Shown: positions 16,917-26,444 of the stretch, piece by piece | Position numbering within the stretch: position 1 is the first letter of the stretch | Layout: the number at the start of each line of letters is the position of its first letter | DNA from: an uncultured Selenomonadales bacterium | GTDB lineage: Bacteria > Bacillota > Negativicutes > Selenomonadales > Selenomonadaceae | Length of the DNA stretch: 64,000 bases | Reading direction: 5' to 3' | Assembly (NCBI GenBank): GCA_900321035.1 | Contig: ONUH01000005.1 | Coordinates: 60,953 to 124,952, forward strand | The notes under the pieces: generated by a model | Database searches by the model: none | Told to the model about the DNA's origin: nothing | What the model saw: only the letters and a program-made list of their open reading frames with translations | Position numbers and translations under genes: made by a program

Positions 16917-19826
16917 ATGTTTAACGAGGACAACACCACGGAGCAAATGATTATCTCCACGTTGGTAAAAAACGGCTGGGAATATATACCGCCGGAAGCG
17001 TTGAAGCGTGAAGAGAACGAGCCCATTGTAGAATCGATGGTGTGGGACGCGCTGATCGCGCTCAATCCGGAGATTGCCGAGGAGCCGGACCGAGCTGATG
17101 AAGTCCTGTATAAGCTGCACCAGCTTTTTGCCGGGACCACGGCGGAAAATCTCGTCACGCAGAACGAGAAATTCAAGGAATTGGTGTTCGAGAAAAATTC
17201 CTATCCCTTTGACGAAGACGGAAGGCAAGTCTCGATTGACTTTTTCGGCACGGAGATCAACGGCAAGCAGGACAAGAACCGTTATGTGGTCACCAATCAA
17301 TGGCCGTACCCGTCGAAGAAAGGCGGCAAGCGGCTGGACATCGTTCTATTGGTGAACGGTTTTCCGTTTGTCGTCGGCGAGCTCAAGACCCCCACTCGTG
17401 CCGCGATTACTTGGCTCGACGGCGCGCAGGACGTTAATGATTATGAAAAAAGCATACCGACGATGTTTGTCTGCAATGTGTTCAATTTCGCCACGGAAGG
17501 CAAACGGTATCGGTACGGTTCGGTTTGTATGCCCGCGGCGAAGTGGGGGCCGTGGCATACGACGGACGACAAGTCGGATGGCAATCTCGTCGCCGTGCAA
17601 ACGAGCGTGGAAAATATGATTACGCCGTATAAGGTGATGGATATTTTCCAGTTTTTCACGCTTTATGCTACGGATAATAAGTATCGCAAGTATAAGGTTA
17701 TCGCCCGATACCAGCAGTATGAAGGCGCCAACATGATTATCGACCGTGTGCGCGTCGGCCATCCGAAGCAGGGACTCATTTGGCATTTCCAGGGATCGGG
17801 GAAGTCGTATCTGATGGAGTTTGCGGCGGTAAAAATGCGGATGCTGCCGGATTTGAAAAATCCTACGGTGCTTATCGTGGACGACCGTATTGATTTGGAA
17901 TCGCAGATTACCGCGCAGTTTCATTCCTCGGACGTGGGGAATCTGGAATCGGCTGTGAGCCGCCAAGATTTGATGGAAAAGCTCCGTCAGGACATTCGCA
18001 AAATTATCATTACAACGATTTTCCGCTTTCAGGAGGTGGAGGGCGAACTTTCGCGGCGCGACAATATTATCGTCATGGTCGATGAATGCCATCGGACGCA
18101 GGAGGGCGATCTCGGCGTCAAGATGCGGCGGGCATTGCCGAACGCTTTTTTCTTCGGCCTCACGGGTACTCCAATCAATCGCCTGGACAAAAATACCTTT
18201 GCTACTTTCGGCACGACCGAAGACCGCAGCGGATATATGAGCAAGTATTCTTTTTCGGATTCGATTCGGGATAAGGCGACGCTGCCGCTGCATTTTGAGC
18301 CGGTGCCGATTGATTTGCGGGTGGATCGCGAGACGCTGGACCGCGAGTTTGATGTTTTGACTGAGGGCCTCAGCGACGAGGAGCGGGCGGAGCTGTCCAA
18401 GCGTGTCGACATGCAGGCGATTATGTACGACGAGAAGCGGATTCATAAAGTCTGCGTTCATATCGTCAAGCATTTTACGGAAAAAATCCGCCCTAACGGG
18501 TATAAGGCACAGGTCGTCGTTTATGACCGCCATTGCTGCCTGCAATACAAGAAAGAACTCGATAAATTGTTGGGCGCGAAATACTCTACGATCGTCATGG
18601 ATACGAAGAACGATAAAGCGGATGAATACAAGGCCTATCGACGCTCGAAGGAAGATGAAGCAAAGGTTCTTGACCGATTCCGTGATCCAAACGACGAATT
18701 ACAGATTGTGATCGTAACTTCAAAGCTGCTTACGGGATTTGATGCGCCTGTTTTGCAGGTCATGTATCTGGATAAGCCGATGAAAGACCACACGCTTTTA
18801 CAGGCCATTTGCCGAACGAATCGCACATTTGATGAAGGCAAGACGTTTGGGTTGATTGTCGATTACGTCGGCATTTTTGACAATGTCGCGAAGGCCTTGA
18901 ATTTCGACGAATCCAGTATGAAGAAGATTGTCACCAATATTGATGAAGTGAAAAAGAAGGTTCCGGCGTTAATGCGCAAGTGCCTCAGCTATTTCATGGG
19001 CGTGGATCGCACCGTGGAAGGTTGGGAAGGTCTTATGGCCGCGCAAGAGTGTATTCCGACGAATAAAGAGAAAGATGAGTTCGCTGCCGATTACGGCGTT
19101 TTGCACCGCGCATGGAATGCTCTTTCTCCTGACCCTGTGTTGGCTCCGTATCAGACAGATTATGTATGGCTCACGAAGGTATATGAATCCGTAAAACCTG
19201 CGAGCAACAGCGGCGCGCTGATTTGGGCGGCGCTCGGCGCCAAGACGCTGGAGATTGTTCATGATAATCTGGAAGTGGGAACTACCCATGAGGATATGGA
19301 GATTTTGTCCTTGAATGCGGATTTGATTGATGATTTTATCGCGAAGTATAGGGACGCAAAAACGGCGGCAAAGCGTGTGGAAATCGATTTAGTGGCGAGA
19401 ATCCAAAAACACGGAAATGATCCAAAGTTCGTGCAGCTTGGGGAACGGTTGGAGAAACTGCGCGAGCAGCACGAACAAGGGCTTATCACCAGCATTGAGT
19501 TTTTGAAACGGCTGTTGGAGATGGCAAGAGAAGCGGCGCAGGCCGAGAAGGAGGTCGTACCGGAAGAGGAAATTGACAAAGGCAAGGCGGCGCTTACCGA
19601 GCTTTTTAACGGCGTCAAAAATCAGAATACGCCTGTAATCGTAGAGCGGATTGTCACAGATATTGACGGCATCGTGAAAATCGTGCGGTTTGACGGTTGG
19701 CAAAATACGACTGCCGGAAAGCAAGAGGTGAAAAAAGCTCTTCGCAGCGTCGTTTGGGTAAAGTACAAAATCAAGGACAAGGAAGTTTTTGATAAGGCTT
19801 ATGGGTATATTGAGCAGTATTATTGA
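16917..19826 (+). CDS. hsdR: Type I restriction enzyme endonuclease/translocase subunit
   Basis: A 969-residue HsdR. The N-terminal nuclease domain holds GKRLDIVLLVNGFPFVVGEL followed by KTP, matching the D...ExK active site (VGELKTP). The SF2 translocase follows, with Walker A FQGSGKSYLM near 292-301, the DECHR box (MVDECHRTQEGD), TGTPI and later helicase motifs (TSKLLTGFDAPVLQVMYLDK, QAICRTNR). It cuts unmodified DNA after ATP-driven translocation, guided by HsdS. ATG 16917 follows GAGAAAGGA. It is last in island 1, separated from the M and S genes by the ATPase and toxin-antitoxin genes. Confidence 0.95.
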   Translation: MFNEDNTTEQMIISTLVKNGWEYIPPEALKREENEPIVESMVWDALIALNPEIAEEPDRADEVLYKLHQLFAGTTAENLVTQNEKFKELVFEKNSYPFDEDGRQVSIDFFGTEINGKQDKNRYVVTNQWPYPSKKGGKRLDIVLLVNGFPFVVGELKTPTRAAITWLDGAQDVNDYEKSIPTMFVCNVFNFATEGKRYRYGSVCMPAAKWGPWHTTDDKSDGNLVAVQTSVENMITPYKVMDIFQFFTLYATDNKYRKYKVIARYQQYEGANMIIDRVRVGHPKQGLIWHFQGSGKSYLMEFAAVKMRMLPDLKNPTVLIVDDRIDLESQITAQFHSSDVGNLESAVSRQDLMEKLRQDIRKIIITTIFRFQEVEGELSRRDNIIVMVDECHRTQEGDLGVKMRRALPNAFFFGLTGTPINRLDKNTFATFGTTEDRSGYMSKYSFSDSIRDKATLPLHFEPVPIDLRVDRETLDREFDVLTEGLSDEERAELSKRVDMQAIMYDEKRIHKVCVHIVKHFTEKIRPNGYKAQVVVYDRHCCLQYKKELDKLLGAKYSTIVMDTKNDKADEYKAYRRSKEDEAKVLDRFRDPNDELQIVIVTSKLLTGFDAPVLQVMYLDKPMKDHTLLQAICRTNRTFDEGKTFGLIVDYVGIFDNVAKALNFDESSMKKIVTNIDEVKKKVPALMRKCLSYFMGVDRTVEGWEGLMAAQECIPTNKEKDEFAADYGVLHRAWNALSPDPVLAPYQTDYVWLTKVYESVKPASNSGALIWAALGAKTLEIVHDNLEVGTTHEDMEILSLNADLIDDFIAKYRDAKTAAKRVEIDLVARIQKHGNDPKFVQLGERLEKLREQHEQGLITSIEFLKRLLEMAREAAQAEKEVVPEEEIDKGKAALTELFNGVKNQNTPVIVERIVTDIDGIVKIVRFDGWQNTTAGKQEVKKALRSVVWVKYKIKDKEVFDKAYGYIEQYY

Positions 19827-19860
19827 AACGCTTGGAAGTCAACGAGTATTGGAAATAAAT

Positions 19861-19903
19861 CAAAAGGCTGCCGCTGAAAGTTTCTTTCATGCGACAGCCT
19901 TTT
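19861..19903. terminator. Bidirectional terminator between hsdR and the feo genes
   Basis: AAAGGCTG-C-CGC-TGAAAG pairs with CTTTCA-T-GCG-A-CAGCCTTT around a TTT loop, with A/T runs on both sides, between convergent genes. Confidence 0.85.
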
Positions 19904-19915
19904 GTATTATGCTTT

Positions 19916-20059
19916 TTATTTCCCGCAATGCGGGCATTTTGTACAGTTCATTTCCGTGCCGCAGCAGTCGTGCTTGTCGTCGGCGAAATTGCGGTAGATG
20001 TGGCGCCCGGCGGCGATAAGCGCGACGACGAGAACAGCGCCTAAAATGTAAGTTGCCAT
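19916..20059 (-). CDS. FeoB-associated Cys-rich membrane protein
   Basis: A 47-residue protein just downstream of feoB on the same strand. It has one N-terminal membrane helix (TYILGAVLVVALIAAG), an arginine-rich junction and a Cys-rich tail with DCCG, NCTKCPHCGK. This pattern is the small FeoB-associated family found next to feoB in Firmicutes, possibly an iron- or redox-sensing partner. It starts 12 bases after the feoB stop codon, so it belongs to the feo operon. Confidence 0.85.
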   Translation of the reverse strand: MATYILGAVLVVALIAAGRHIYRNFADDKHDCCGTEMNCTKCPHCGK

Positions 20060-20071
20060 GATTACTTCACC

Positions 20072-21970
20072 TCAAAATCCCATCAGCCTGCCGCCCTGAT
20101 AGACGAGCAGGGATACAACCCAAGCGATGGCGAACATGTAGGCGGCGGAGAAGCCCATCCACTTCCATGAGCCGGTTTCCTTCTTGATGGTGCCGAGGGC
20201 GGTGACGCAGGGCGTGTAGAGCTGGGAGAAGACCATGAACGCGACGGCGGACATGGTGGTAAAAGCCGTGGCCATGCCGCTCTGCATCAGCGTCGCGGCG
20301 GTTTCCACCGCGTCTTCCGCTTCGGCGGAGATTTCACCGACGCCGTACAGGATGCCCATCGTGGAAACGACGGATTCCTTCGCTAAGATGCCCGTGATGA
20401 CGGCGGCGCCCGCTTCCCACGTGTCGAAGCCGTGGAAGATGAAGAGCTTCGACATGCCCGTGCCGAGGGCGGCAAGGAAGCTCTCGTTCATTTCCTCGGT
20501 CATGCCGTTGAAGTTGAAGTTGCCGAGGAACCAGATCAGGACGGACATCGCGAAGATAATCGTTCCGGCCTTGATCAGATAGCCCTTGCCTTTATCCCAG
20601 GTCTCCAAAAGAACTGTTTTCATATCGGGGATGCGGTAGGGAGGGAGCTCCAGGAGAAACGTGGAGCCTTTCTCCTGAAAGACTGTGCCGCCCAAGAGCT
20701 TTGCGGCGATAATCGCCATGATGACGCCTAAGATATACATGGCAAAGACGACGTTCGCGGCGTTGTCCGGGAAGAACATCGCGGCGAACAGCGCCATGAT
20801 CGGCAGTTTCGCGCCGCAGGTCAGGAACGGCGTGACGAGAATCGAGGTCATGCGGTCCTTTTCCGAGTCCAGCGTCCGGGCGCCCATGATGGCGGGGACG
20901 GCGCAGCCGAAGCCCATCATCAGGGGCATGATGCCTTTGCCCGTCAGGCCGACGCGGCGCATGATCGGATCGGTGATGAAAGCGACCCGCGCCATGTAGC
21001 CGGTACCGTCCAAAAAGCTCAGGCAGAAGAACAGCACGAAAATCAGCGGCACGAAAGTCAGCACGCCGCCCACGCCGCCGATGACGCCGTCCACGATCAG
21101 CGACTGCATCCAGTCGGCAACTTCCCAGGATTCCAAGGTTGCGGTCACGCTTTCCGTCAAAGGTCCGCCGATGAAGTCGTCCAGCGCGTCGGCCATCGGC
21201 TGCCCGATCCATTCGAAGGTAATCTGGAATACCGCATAGAGCATGACGAGGAAGAGCGGCAGCGCCGTCCAGCCGTTGGCCAGCACCGCGTCGATTTTTT
21301 CCGTGAGGTCGGAGCTGGCGCCCGCGACGGAAACGCACTCCGACACGACGCTGTCGATGAACGCATACCGCTCCTCGATGATTTTTTCCTCCAGCGCGTC
21401 TGCGGCGAGATTGCCGGCGCGAAGCCCCTCCACGCGGGCGATATGGGCGCGTACTTTTTCGCTGGGCTGGTATTTCTCCATCATGGTAGAGGTGAAGACG
21501 TCAAGCAGCGTTTTGATGCTGCTGCGGCTTCGTGCCGTCGTCTCCACGACCGGCATGCCGAGCGCGGCGCCAAGCTTTTCCGTATCCACGCGGATGCCGT
21601 GGCGTTTCGCCTCGTCCTGCATATTGAGGTCGAGGAGCAGCGGGATTCCCTGCTCTAAGAGTTGAATGGTCAGATAGAGATTGCGCTCTAAGTTTGACGA
21701 ATCGAGCACGTCCACCACGAGATCCGGCTTTTCGTTCAGCAGGTAGTCGATGACGATTTTTTCCTCCGGCGAGCGTGCGTTTACGCTGTAAGTGCCCGGA
21801 AGATCGACCACTGAGATGTTTCGTCCCTGGTGGGAGAGATAGCCGATTTTCTTGTCCACGGTCACGCCCGGCCAGTTGCCGATTTTCTGCCGTGCGCCGG
21901 TCAGCTCGTTGAAGATGGTGGATTTTCCCGTATTCGGGTTGCCCGTCAGGGCGACTGCTAATGAAGACAT
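20072..21970 (-). CDS. feoB: Ferrous iron transporter FeoB
   Basis: The 632-residue inner-membrane Fe(II) transporter begins with a G-protein domain (G1 GNPNTGKS at residues 10-17, DLPGTYS for G3; the usual NxxD G4 is replaced by NMQDEAKRHG), followed by a helical spacer and a membrane domain with two Gate repeats (VFQITFEWIGQPM, GFGCAVPAIMGARTL, ILVTPFLTCGAKLP). The length is typical of Firmicute FeoB. It follows feoA after about 107 bases that include direct repeats and a small hairpin. Confidence 0.95.
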   Translation of the reverse strand: MSSLAVALTGNPNTGKSTIFNELTGARQKIGNWPGVTVDKKIGYLSHQGRNISVVDLPGTYSVNARSPEEKIVIDYLLNEKPDLVVDVLDSSNLERNLYLTIQLLEQGIPLLLDLNMQDEAKRHGIRVDTEKLGAALGMPVVETTARSRSSIKTLLDVFTSTMMEKYQPSEKVRAHIARVEGLRAGNLAADALEEKIIEERYAFIDSVVSECVSVAGASSDLTEKIDAVLANGWTALPLFLVMLYAVFQITFEWIGQPMADALDDFIGGPLTESVTATLESWEVADWMQSLIVDGVIGGVGGVLTFVPLIFVLFFCLSFLDGTGYMARVAFITDPIMRRVGLTGKGIMPLMMGFGCAVPAIMGARTLDSEKDRMTSILVTPFLTCGAKLPIMALFAAMFFPDNAANVVFAMYILGVIMAIIAAKLLGGTVFQEKGSTFLLELPPYRIPDMKTVLLETWDKGKGYLIKAGTIIFAMSVLIWFLGNFNFNGMTEEMNESFLAALGTGMSKLFIFHGFDTWEAGAAVITGILAKESVVSTMGILYGVGEISAEAEDAVETAATLMQSGMATAFTTMSAVAFMVFSQLYTPCVTALGTIKKETGSWKWMGFSAAYMFAIAWVVSLLVYQGGRLMGF

Positions 21971-22017
21971 TTTTTGTTTCCCTTCTTTATGTAATATACA
22001 AAAGCCGTAAAAATTTT

Positions 22018-22073
22018 AGAGTCAGAAATTCGGAAAATCAGAAATTCGGAAAATCAGATTTTCTGATCAAAAA
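22018..22073 (-). repeat. Direct repeats and hairpin between feoA and feoB
   Basis: The 16-base unit AGAAATTCGGAAAATC occurs twice in tandem, followed on the + strand by an AGATTTTCTGAT palindrome. Read in the feo direction this is a weak hairpin before the repeats and could tune the feoA/feoB ratio. Confidence 0.5.
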
Positions 22074-22077
22074 ATTT

Positions 22078-22302
22078 TCATGCCGTCGCTTCGACCTCGA
22101 TGGAAGCCGCGTCGTCCCGACGAAGGGCCAGATGGTACGAACGCACCCGAAGCGCCATCGGGTCGCCGAGGGGCGCGGAGCGCAGCACCGTCACCGTCGT
22201 CCCGGGGACGAGTCCCATAGTCATCAGTCGATTTTTTAAGGGTGATTCCGCGACGGAGCGAATGATAAACCGCTGCCCGGAGGTTCCTTCCCGTAAAGTC
22301 AT
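22078..22302 (-). CDS. feoA: Ferrous iron transport accessory protein FeoA
   Basis: A 74-residue SH3-like protein (MTLREGTSGQRFIIRS, MTMGLVPGTTVTVLR, PMALRVRSYHLALRRDDA) matching FeoA throughout. It acts on the cytoplasmic side of FeoB and may regulate uptake. It is the first gene of the minus-strand feo operon and stands behind a good promoter. Confidence 0.93.
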   Translation of the reverse strand: MTLREGTSGQRFIIRSVAESPLKNRLMTMGLVPGTTVTVLRSAPLGDPMALRVRSYHLALRRDDAASIEVEATA

Positions 22303-22326
22303 TTTGTTGCCTCCCTGTTTTTGAAA

Positions 22327-22355
22327 AATATAATCAAACTAATTCTCTTTATCAA
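22327..22355 (-). promoter_or_regulatory. feo operon promoter
   Basis: On the minus strand, TTGATA (22355-22350) and TATATT (22332-22327) are spaced by 17 bases. The AT-rich spacer includes GATAAAGAGAATTAG, which faintly resembles half of a Fur box; Fur control is only a guess. Confidence 0.55.
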
Positions 22356-22645
22356 AATATAAAACTTTGGACATGATTTGTCAAGATGAAGATGAATATA
22401 ATTTTCAAAATAGAGCTTTTCGGGAATTGCGGATGCCGGCAGGATTTTATGAAAACAATGGCGAATAATATCACTTTAATCACTGCGATTCGAGAACGGC
22501 CGTGCAAGAGGGCGCGGCGATTGGATGAAACGAACGGTTGCGGGACGGGGCTGTCGGCGTGCAGCAGCGGCGCTCGAGACGACCGGCATGAACGCGGATA
22601 TGCCGGGCTCCCTGCCATCCGCGACGCTATCGGGAGGTAAAGCGC
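22356..22645. other. Gap between feoA and recG with no convincing gene
   Basis: About 290 bases between divergent genes. An 84-codon frame (22386-22640) lacks a ribosome site and family resemblance, and its composition changes abruptly from AT-rich to GC-rich around 22490, so the right half may be the decayed end of a lost gene. A GGGAGG site (22629-22634) belongs to recG. Confidence 0.4.
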
Positions 22646-24712
22646 ATGGAGCTTTTGGACGGAGTCGGAAAGCTTTCTGGCGTCGGGCCGAAAAAAGAGG
22701 CGGCGTTGGCGCGGCTGGGGATTTCGACGCTCTTTGATCTGCTCGCGTATTATCCGCGCGCATATATCGATCAGACGACGGTGACGCCTTTTGCCCGGCT
22801 TTCGGCGGGGATGGAGGCGACGGTTTCGGGCGTCGTCGTCAGCGTGCGGGAACGTCGTTCGGGGAGGGGCGGAAAGCTCAGCATACTGACCGCGTATTTG
22901 AGCGACGGCACCGGATATTTGGCGATGACTTGGTTCAATCAGCCCTTCTTGGCGAAAAAGCTTTTCGAGGGGCAGCGGATTTTCGCCACGGGAAAGGTGG
23001 ACTATGCCTATGGCGGTCATGGCGGGCTGGCGATGACGCAGATGTCGGCTTTTGAATTGCTGGGAGAGGGCGGGGACGCCGCCCGGGGCGGCGTGCTTCC
23101 CGTTTACGGGGCAACGGCCGCGCTCAACCAGAAATTTTTTCGCGGCCTTTTGAAGCAGGCGCTGGAAAAAAAGCCGGAGCTGCCGGAGGTGATTCCCGAG
23201 AGCGTGCGCTCCCGTTACGGCTTGATGGACCGCGACCGAGCGTTCGTCGCGATGCATTTCCCAAAGTCCGCGAAGGAGCTTTCGGAGGCGCGGGCGCGGC
23301 TGGCGTTTGAGGAATTATATCTGATCCAGTGCGGACTGCTCATCTTGAAGAAAAAAACGCGGGAAAAAGAACAGGGCGTCCGTCATTTGATGAACGGCAG
23401 CCTGGTTCAGCAGGTGGAAGCCTCGCTGCCTTTCCGTCTGACGAAGGGACAGGCGAACGCGTGGGCCGAGATTTCCTCCGATATGGAAAAATCCGTGCCG
23501 ATGCGGCGGCTCGTGCAGGGCGACGTCGGCTCGGGCAAAACGGCGGTGGCGCTGCTTGCGCTCGTCAAGACGGTGGAAAACGGCTATCAGGGGGTTTTGA
23601 TGGCGCCGACGGAAATTTTGGCACGGCAGCATTACGAGACGTTCTCAAAGCTCCTGAAAAATACCGACGTCCGTATCGGACTGCTGTCGGGCAAACTGAC
23701 CGCAAAGCAGCATGAGGAGATGCTGGCTTCGATTGCGGCCCATGACGTCGATATCGTCGTCGGCACCCATGCGCTGATACAGGATAAGGTGCGTTACGAC
23801 GAACTTGGGCTGGTAGTGACAGACGAGCAGCACCGCTTCGGCATCGCCCAGCGTGCCGAGCTCAACAGGAGAAGCGAGAAGACGCCGGACGTGCTGGTCA
23901 TGACGGCGACGCCGATTCCCCGGACGATGACGCTGACAGTGTACGGCGATCTTGACGTGTCGCGCATCGAGGAGCTGCCGCCAGGGCGCCGGCCCGTCCG
24001 CACCTTCGTGCGGACGGAAGAACGGCGGGGACTGATTTACGCGTTCGTGAGAAAAGAAATCGAGGCGGGGAGGCAGGCTTACGTCGTCTGTCCGTTGATC
24101 GAGGAAAGCGAGGAAACGGAGCTTCCGTCGGCGGAGGCAATTTATCAGGAGCTTTCCGGAGGGATTTTTCGCGGCGTTCCCTGCGGGCTGGTGCATGGGA
24201 AACTGAAACCGAAGGAAAAGGAAGCCGTCATGCGCTCGTTTTACGAGGGGGAAACAAAGCTGCTTGTGGCGACGACGGTCATCGAAGTCGGCGTGGACGT
24301 GCCGAATGCGACCGTGATTGTCGTCGAGCACGCCGAACGGTTCGGCCTTGCGCAGCTGCATCAGCTTCGCGGCCGTATCGGACGCGGAAAATTTCAATCG
24401 TACTGCATCTTGATCGGCGGTGGGAAGGAAGGAGCAGCCAACGAACGGCTGCGCGCGATGGAACGCACGGCCAGCGGCTTCGATCTCGCGGAGGAGGATC
24501 TGCGGCTTCGCGGGCCGGGGCAGTTCTTCGGCTCCATGCAGCACGGGCTCGGCGACCTGAAGGTCGCGAACGTGCTTCGCGATACGGATATCCTGCTGCG
24601 CGCGCGACGCGCGGCGATGGAGACAATGGAGGAAGCGCAGGATACGCGGTATGTGCTTGACGTCCTGCGGCTGAATTACAGCGACAGGTTCGGGAAAATA
24701 TTGGACGCGTAA
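22646..24712 (+). CDS. recG: ATP-dependent DNA helicase RecG
   Basis: A 688-residue superfamily 2 helicase that remodels stalled forks and branched DNA. It has an N-terminal helix-hairpin-helix and OB-fold wedge region (LDGVGKLSGVGPKKEAAL; about 1-200), then motor domains with Walker A GDVGSGKT near 292, DEQHRFG, TATPIPRT and the C-terminal HAERFGLAQLHQLRGRIGRG segment. Full length. ATG 22646 has GGGAGG 11 bases upstream. A strong terminator follows at 24726-24775. Confidence 0.96.
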   Translation: MELLDGVGKLSGVGPKKEAALARLGISTLFDLLAYYPRAYIDQTTVTPFARLSAGMEATVSGVVVSVRERRSGRGGKLSILTAYLSDGTGYLAMTWFNQPFLAKKLFEGQRIFATGKVDYAYGGHGGLAMTQMSAFELLGEGGDAARGGVLPVYGATAALNQKFFRGLLKQALEKKPELPEVIPESVRSRYGLMDRDRAFVAMHFPKSAKELSEARARLAFEELYLIQCGLLILKKKTREKEQGVRHLMNGSLVQQVEASLPFRLTKGQANAWAEISSDMEKSVPMRRLVQGDVGSGKTAVALLALVKTVENGYQGVLMAPTEILARQHYETFSKLLKNTDVRIGLLSGKLTAKQHEEMLASIAAHDVDIVVGTHALIQDKVRYDELGLVVTDEQHRFGIAQRAELNRRSEKTPDVLVMTATPIPRTMTLTVYGDLDVSRIEELPPGRRPVRTFVRTEERRGLIYAFVRKEIEAGRQAYVVCPLIEESEETELPSAEAIYQELSGGIFRGVPCGLVHGKLKPKEKEAVMRSFYEGETKLLVATTVIEVGVDVPNATVIVVEHAERFGLAQLHQLRGRIGRGKFQSYCILIGGGKEGAANERLRAMERTASGFDLAEEDLRLRGPGQFFGSMQHGLGDLKVANVLRDTDILLRARRAAMETMEEAQDTRYVLDVLRLNYSDRFGKILDA

Positions 24713-24725
24713 TAGCGTCAGGATG

Positions 24726-24775
24726 GGCGGGGCGAAACGATTCATTGGAATGGATAATTTTGCCCCGCCGTTTTT
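24726..24775 (+). terminator. recG terminator
   Basis: GGCGGGGC (24726-24733) pairs with GCCCCGCC (24762-24769), extended by near-complementary AT bases inside the loop, and is followed by G and five T. Confidence 0.8.
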
Positions 24776-24833
24776 CAGAATTGCTCGTTATGCTTTGCGT
24801 GATTTATATTTTGAAGGATTTGGAGGAATCGTT

Positions 24834-25544
24834 TTGCGGGTCAAATCAGAGGGCACGGTGAAGATTGTCGCGCTCCTGCTCCTTGTCTTGCTGTTTGCCG
24901 GCATTCGCCTGACGTGCCCCGAAGTTTGCGCCCGTCTTTGGCATGTGATGACCTGCGGCAGCATGCAGGAGACGATTGATTATATCCAGTCTTTCGGCGT
25001 TTGGGCGATGCTTTTCAGCTTTTGTCTCGACGTGCTCGTCAACGCTTTGGGATTTTTGCCTTCCATTTTTATTTCGACGGCGAACGGCGTGCTTTTTGGC
25101 ATCGTGCCGGGCGTGATCGTGTCGTGGCTCGCGGAGACGACGGGCGTCATCCTGAGTTTTCTCCTGATGCGGACGATCCTGCGGGATTCGGCGGAAAAGC
25201 TGATACAAAAAAGCCCTTATTTGACGCGCCTCGACGAATTCAGCGGCAAAAAAGGCTTTCAAATGATGCTGATCGCGCGGACGCTGCCGTATTTTCCTTC
25301 CGGCATTTTGACGGCGCTGGGCGCGGTCAGCCGGATCAGCGTGAAGGATTATATGCTTTCCAATTTAATAGGAAAGTTTCCGTCCACGGCGTTGGAAGTT
25401 ATCATCGGACACGACGCGGTGCTTTTCCATAAGCACATGAACCGGCTGGCCTGCGTGGTGCTGTTGGCGACGTTGGTTTACGTCGCGATTTGGTATATCC
25501 ATCGTCGAAAAAAAGAAAAGGAGGACGAAAATCCGATTTCTTGA
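24834..25544 (+). CDS. TVP38/TMEM64-family membrane protein
   Basis: A 236-residue integral membrane protein of the TVP38/TMEM64 (DedA-like, VTT domain) family: an N-terminal helix, then FLPSIFISTANGVLFGIVPGVIVSW and the conserved MLIARTLPYFPSGILTALGAVSRI followed by KDYMLSNLIGKFPSTALEV. Relatives are thought to scramble or transport lipids; the substrate here is unknown. I place the start at TTG 24834, seven bases after GGAGG; upstream Met codons fall inside the recG terminator hairpin and are unlikely. The tail is highly charged. Confidence 0.8.
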   Translation: MRVKSEGTVKIVALLLLVLLFAGIRLTCPEVCARLWHVMTCGSMQETIDYIQSFGVWAMLFSFCLDVLVNALGFLPSIFISTANGVLFGIVPGVIVSWLAETTGVILSFLLMRTILRDSAEKLIQKSPYLTRLDEFSGKKGFQMMLIARTLPYFPSGILTALGAVSRISVKDYMLSNLIGKFPSTALEVIIGHDAVLFHKHMNRLACVVLLATLVYVAIWYIHRRKKEKEDENPIS

Positions 25545-25637
25545 TTTTTATAGGCAAAATATGTTAAAGTAAACATTATTATTTTTTTAGTGTTTCAGAA
25601 AGCGGTCGCTTTCCGGGAAAGGTTTGGAGGCGTTGAC

Positions 25638-26426
25638 ATGGTAAAAGTTTTGGTGAACGGCGCTTGCGGGCGGATGGGTCAGTCGGTAGTAAAAGCGGTG
25701 CTTGCCGATGAAGAGCTTTCGCTGGTCGCGGCGGTGGATATTCATGGCGCGGAGGATGCGGGGACGATGGTCGGACAGCCGGCCTGCGGCGTCCCTGTGA
25801 CGACGCATTTGGCGGACGCCATTGACGCGGCGCATCCTGACGTCATGGTAGACTTTACGCGGCCGGATGTGGCGCTGCAAAACGCGATTACGGCGCTGGA
25901 AAGCGGCGTTGCGCCCGTCATCGGTACGACGGGACTTTCCGCCGACGCCAAAAAACAGTTGACGGCCATTTCCGAAAAGACGAAGACGCCGTGCTTCATC
26001 GCTCCGAACTTTGCTATCGGCGCGGTCCTTATGATGATGATGGCGAAGCAGGCTGCGAAATATATGCCGAATGTAGAGATCATCGAGCTGCACCACGACA
26101 ACAAGCTCGACGCGCCCTCCGGTACGGCGCTCCAAACGGCGGAGCTGATTCGCGAGGTGCGCGGCGACATGCGGCAGGGGCATCCCGACGAAAAAGAGAC
26201 GATTCCCGGCGCGCGCGGCGCGGTGGTCGGCGGTCTCCATATTCACAGCGTTCGGCTCCCCGGTTACGTCGCGCATCAGGAAATCATCTTCGGCGGTCTC
26301 GGGCAGACGCTCTCGATTCGTCACGATTCGATGGATCGCGAGTCTTTCATGCCGGGCGTAGTGTTGGCCTGCAAAAAGGTCCGCGGACTGACCGGTCTTG
26401 TCGTCGGTCTTGAAAATATTTTGTAA
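25638..26426 (+). CDS. dapB: 4-hydroxy-tetrahydrodipicolinate reductase
   Basis: Second step of the diaminopimelate/lysine branch, reducing hydroxy-tetrahydrodipicolinate with NAD(P)H. The 262-residue protein has the N-terminal nucleotide-binding glycine pattern VNGACGRMGQ, the DFTRPD and GTTG segments, and the catalytic-region signature ELHHDNKLDAPSGTAL. ATG 25638 follows TTTGGAGG. It is paired with asd, the preceding enzyme activity; dapA is not in the window. Confidence 0.96.
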   Translation: MVKVLVNGACGRMGQSVVKAVLADEELSLVAAVDIHGAEDAGTMVGQPACGVPVTTHLADAIDAAHPDVMVDFTRPDVALQNAITALESGVAPVIGTTGLSADAKKQLTAISEKTKTPCFIAPNFAIGAVLMMMMAKQAAKYMPNVEIIELHHDNKLDAPSGTALQTAELIREVRGDMRQGHPDEKETIPGARGAVVGGLHIHSVRLPGYVAHQEIIFGGLGQTLSIRHDSMDRESFMPGVVLACKKVRGLTGLVVGLENIL

Positions 26427-26444
26427 TGGAAGGGAATGAACGAT

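Noticed and set aside
22386..22640. 84-codon frame upstream of recG
   Set aside because: No ribosome site and an abrupt composition change inside it; it may hold the eroded end of an older gene but cannot be supported.
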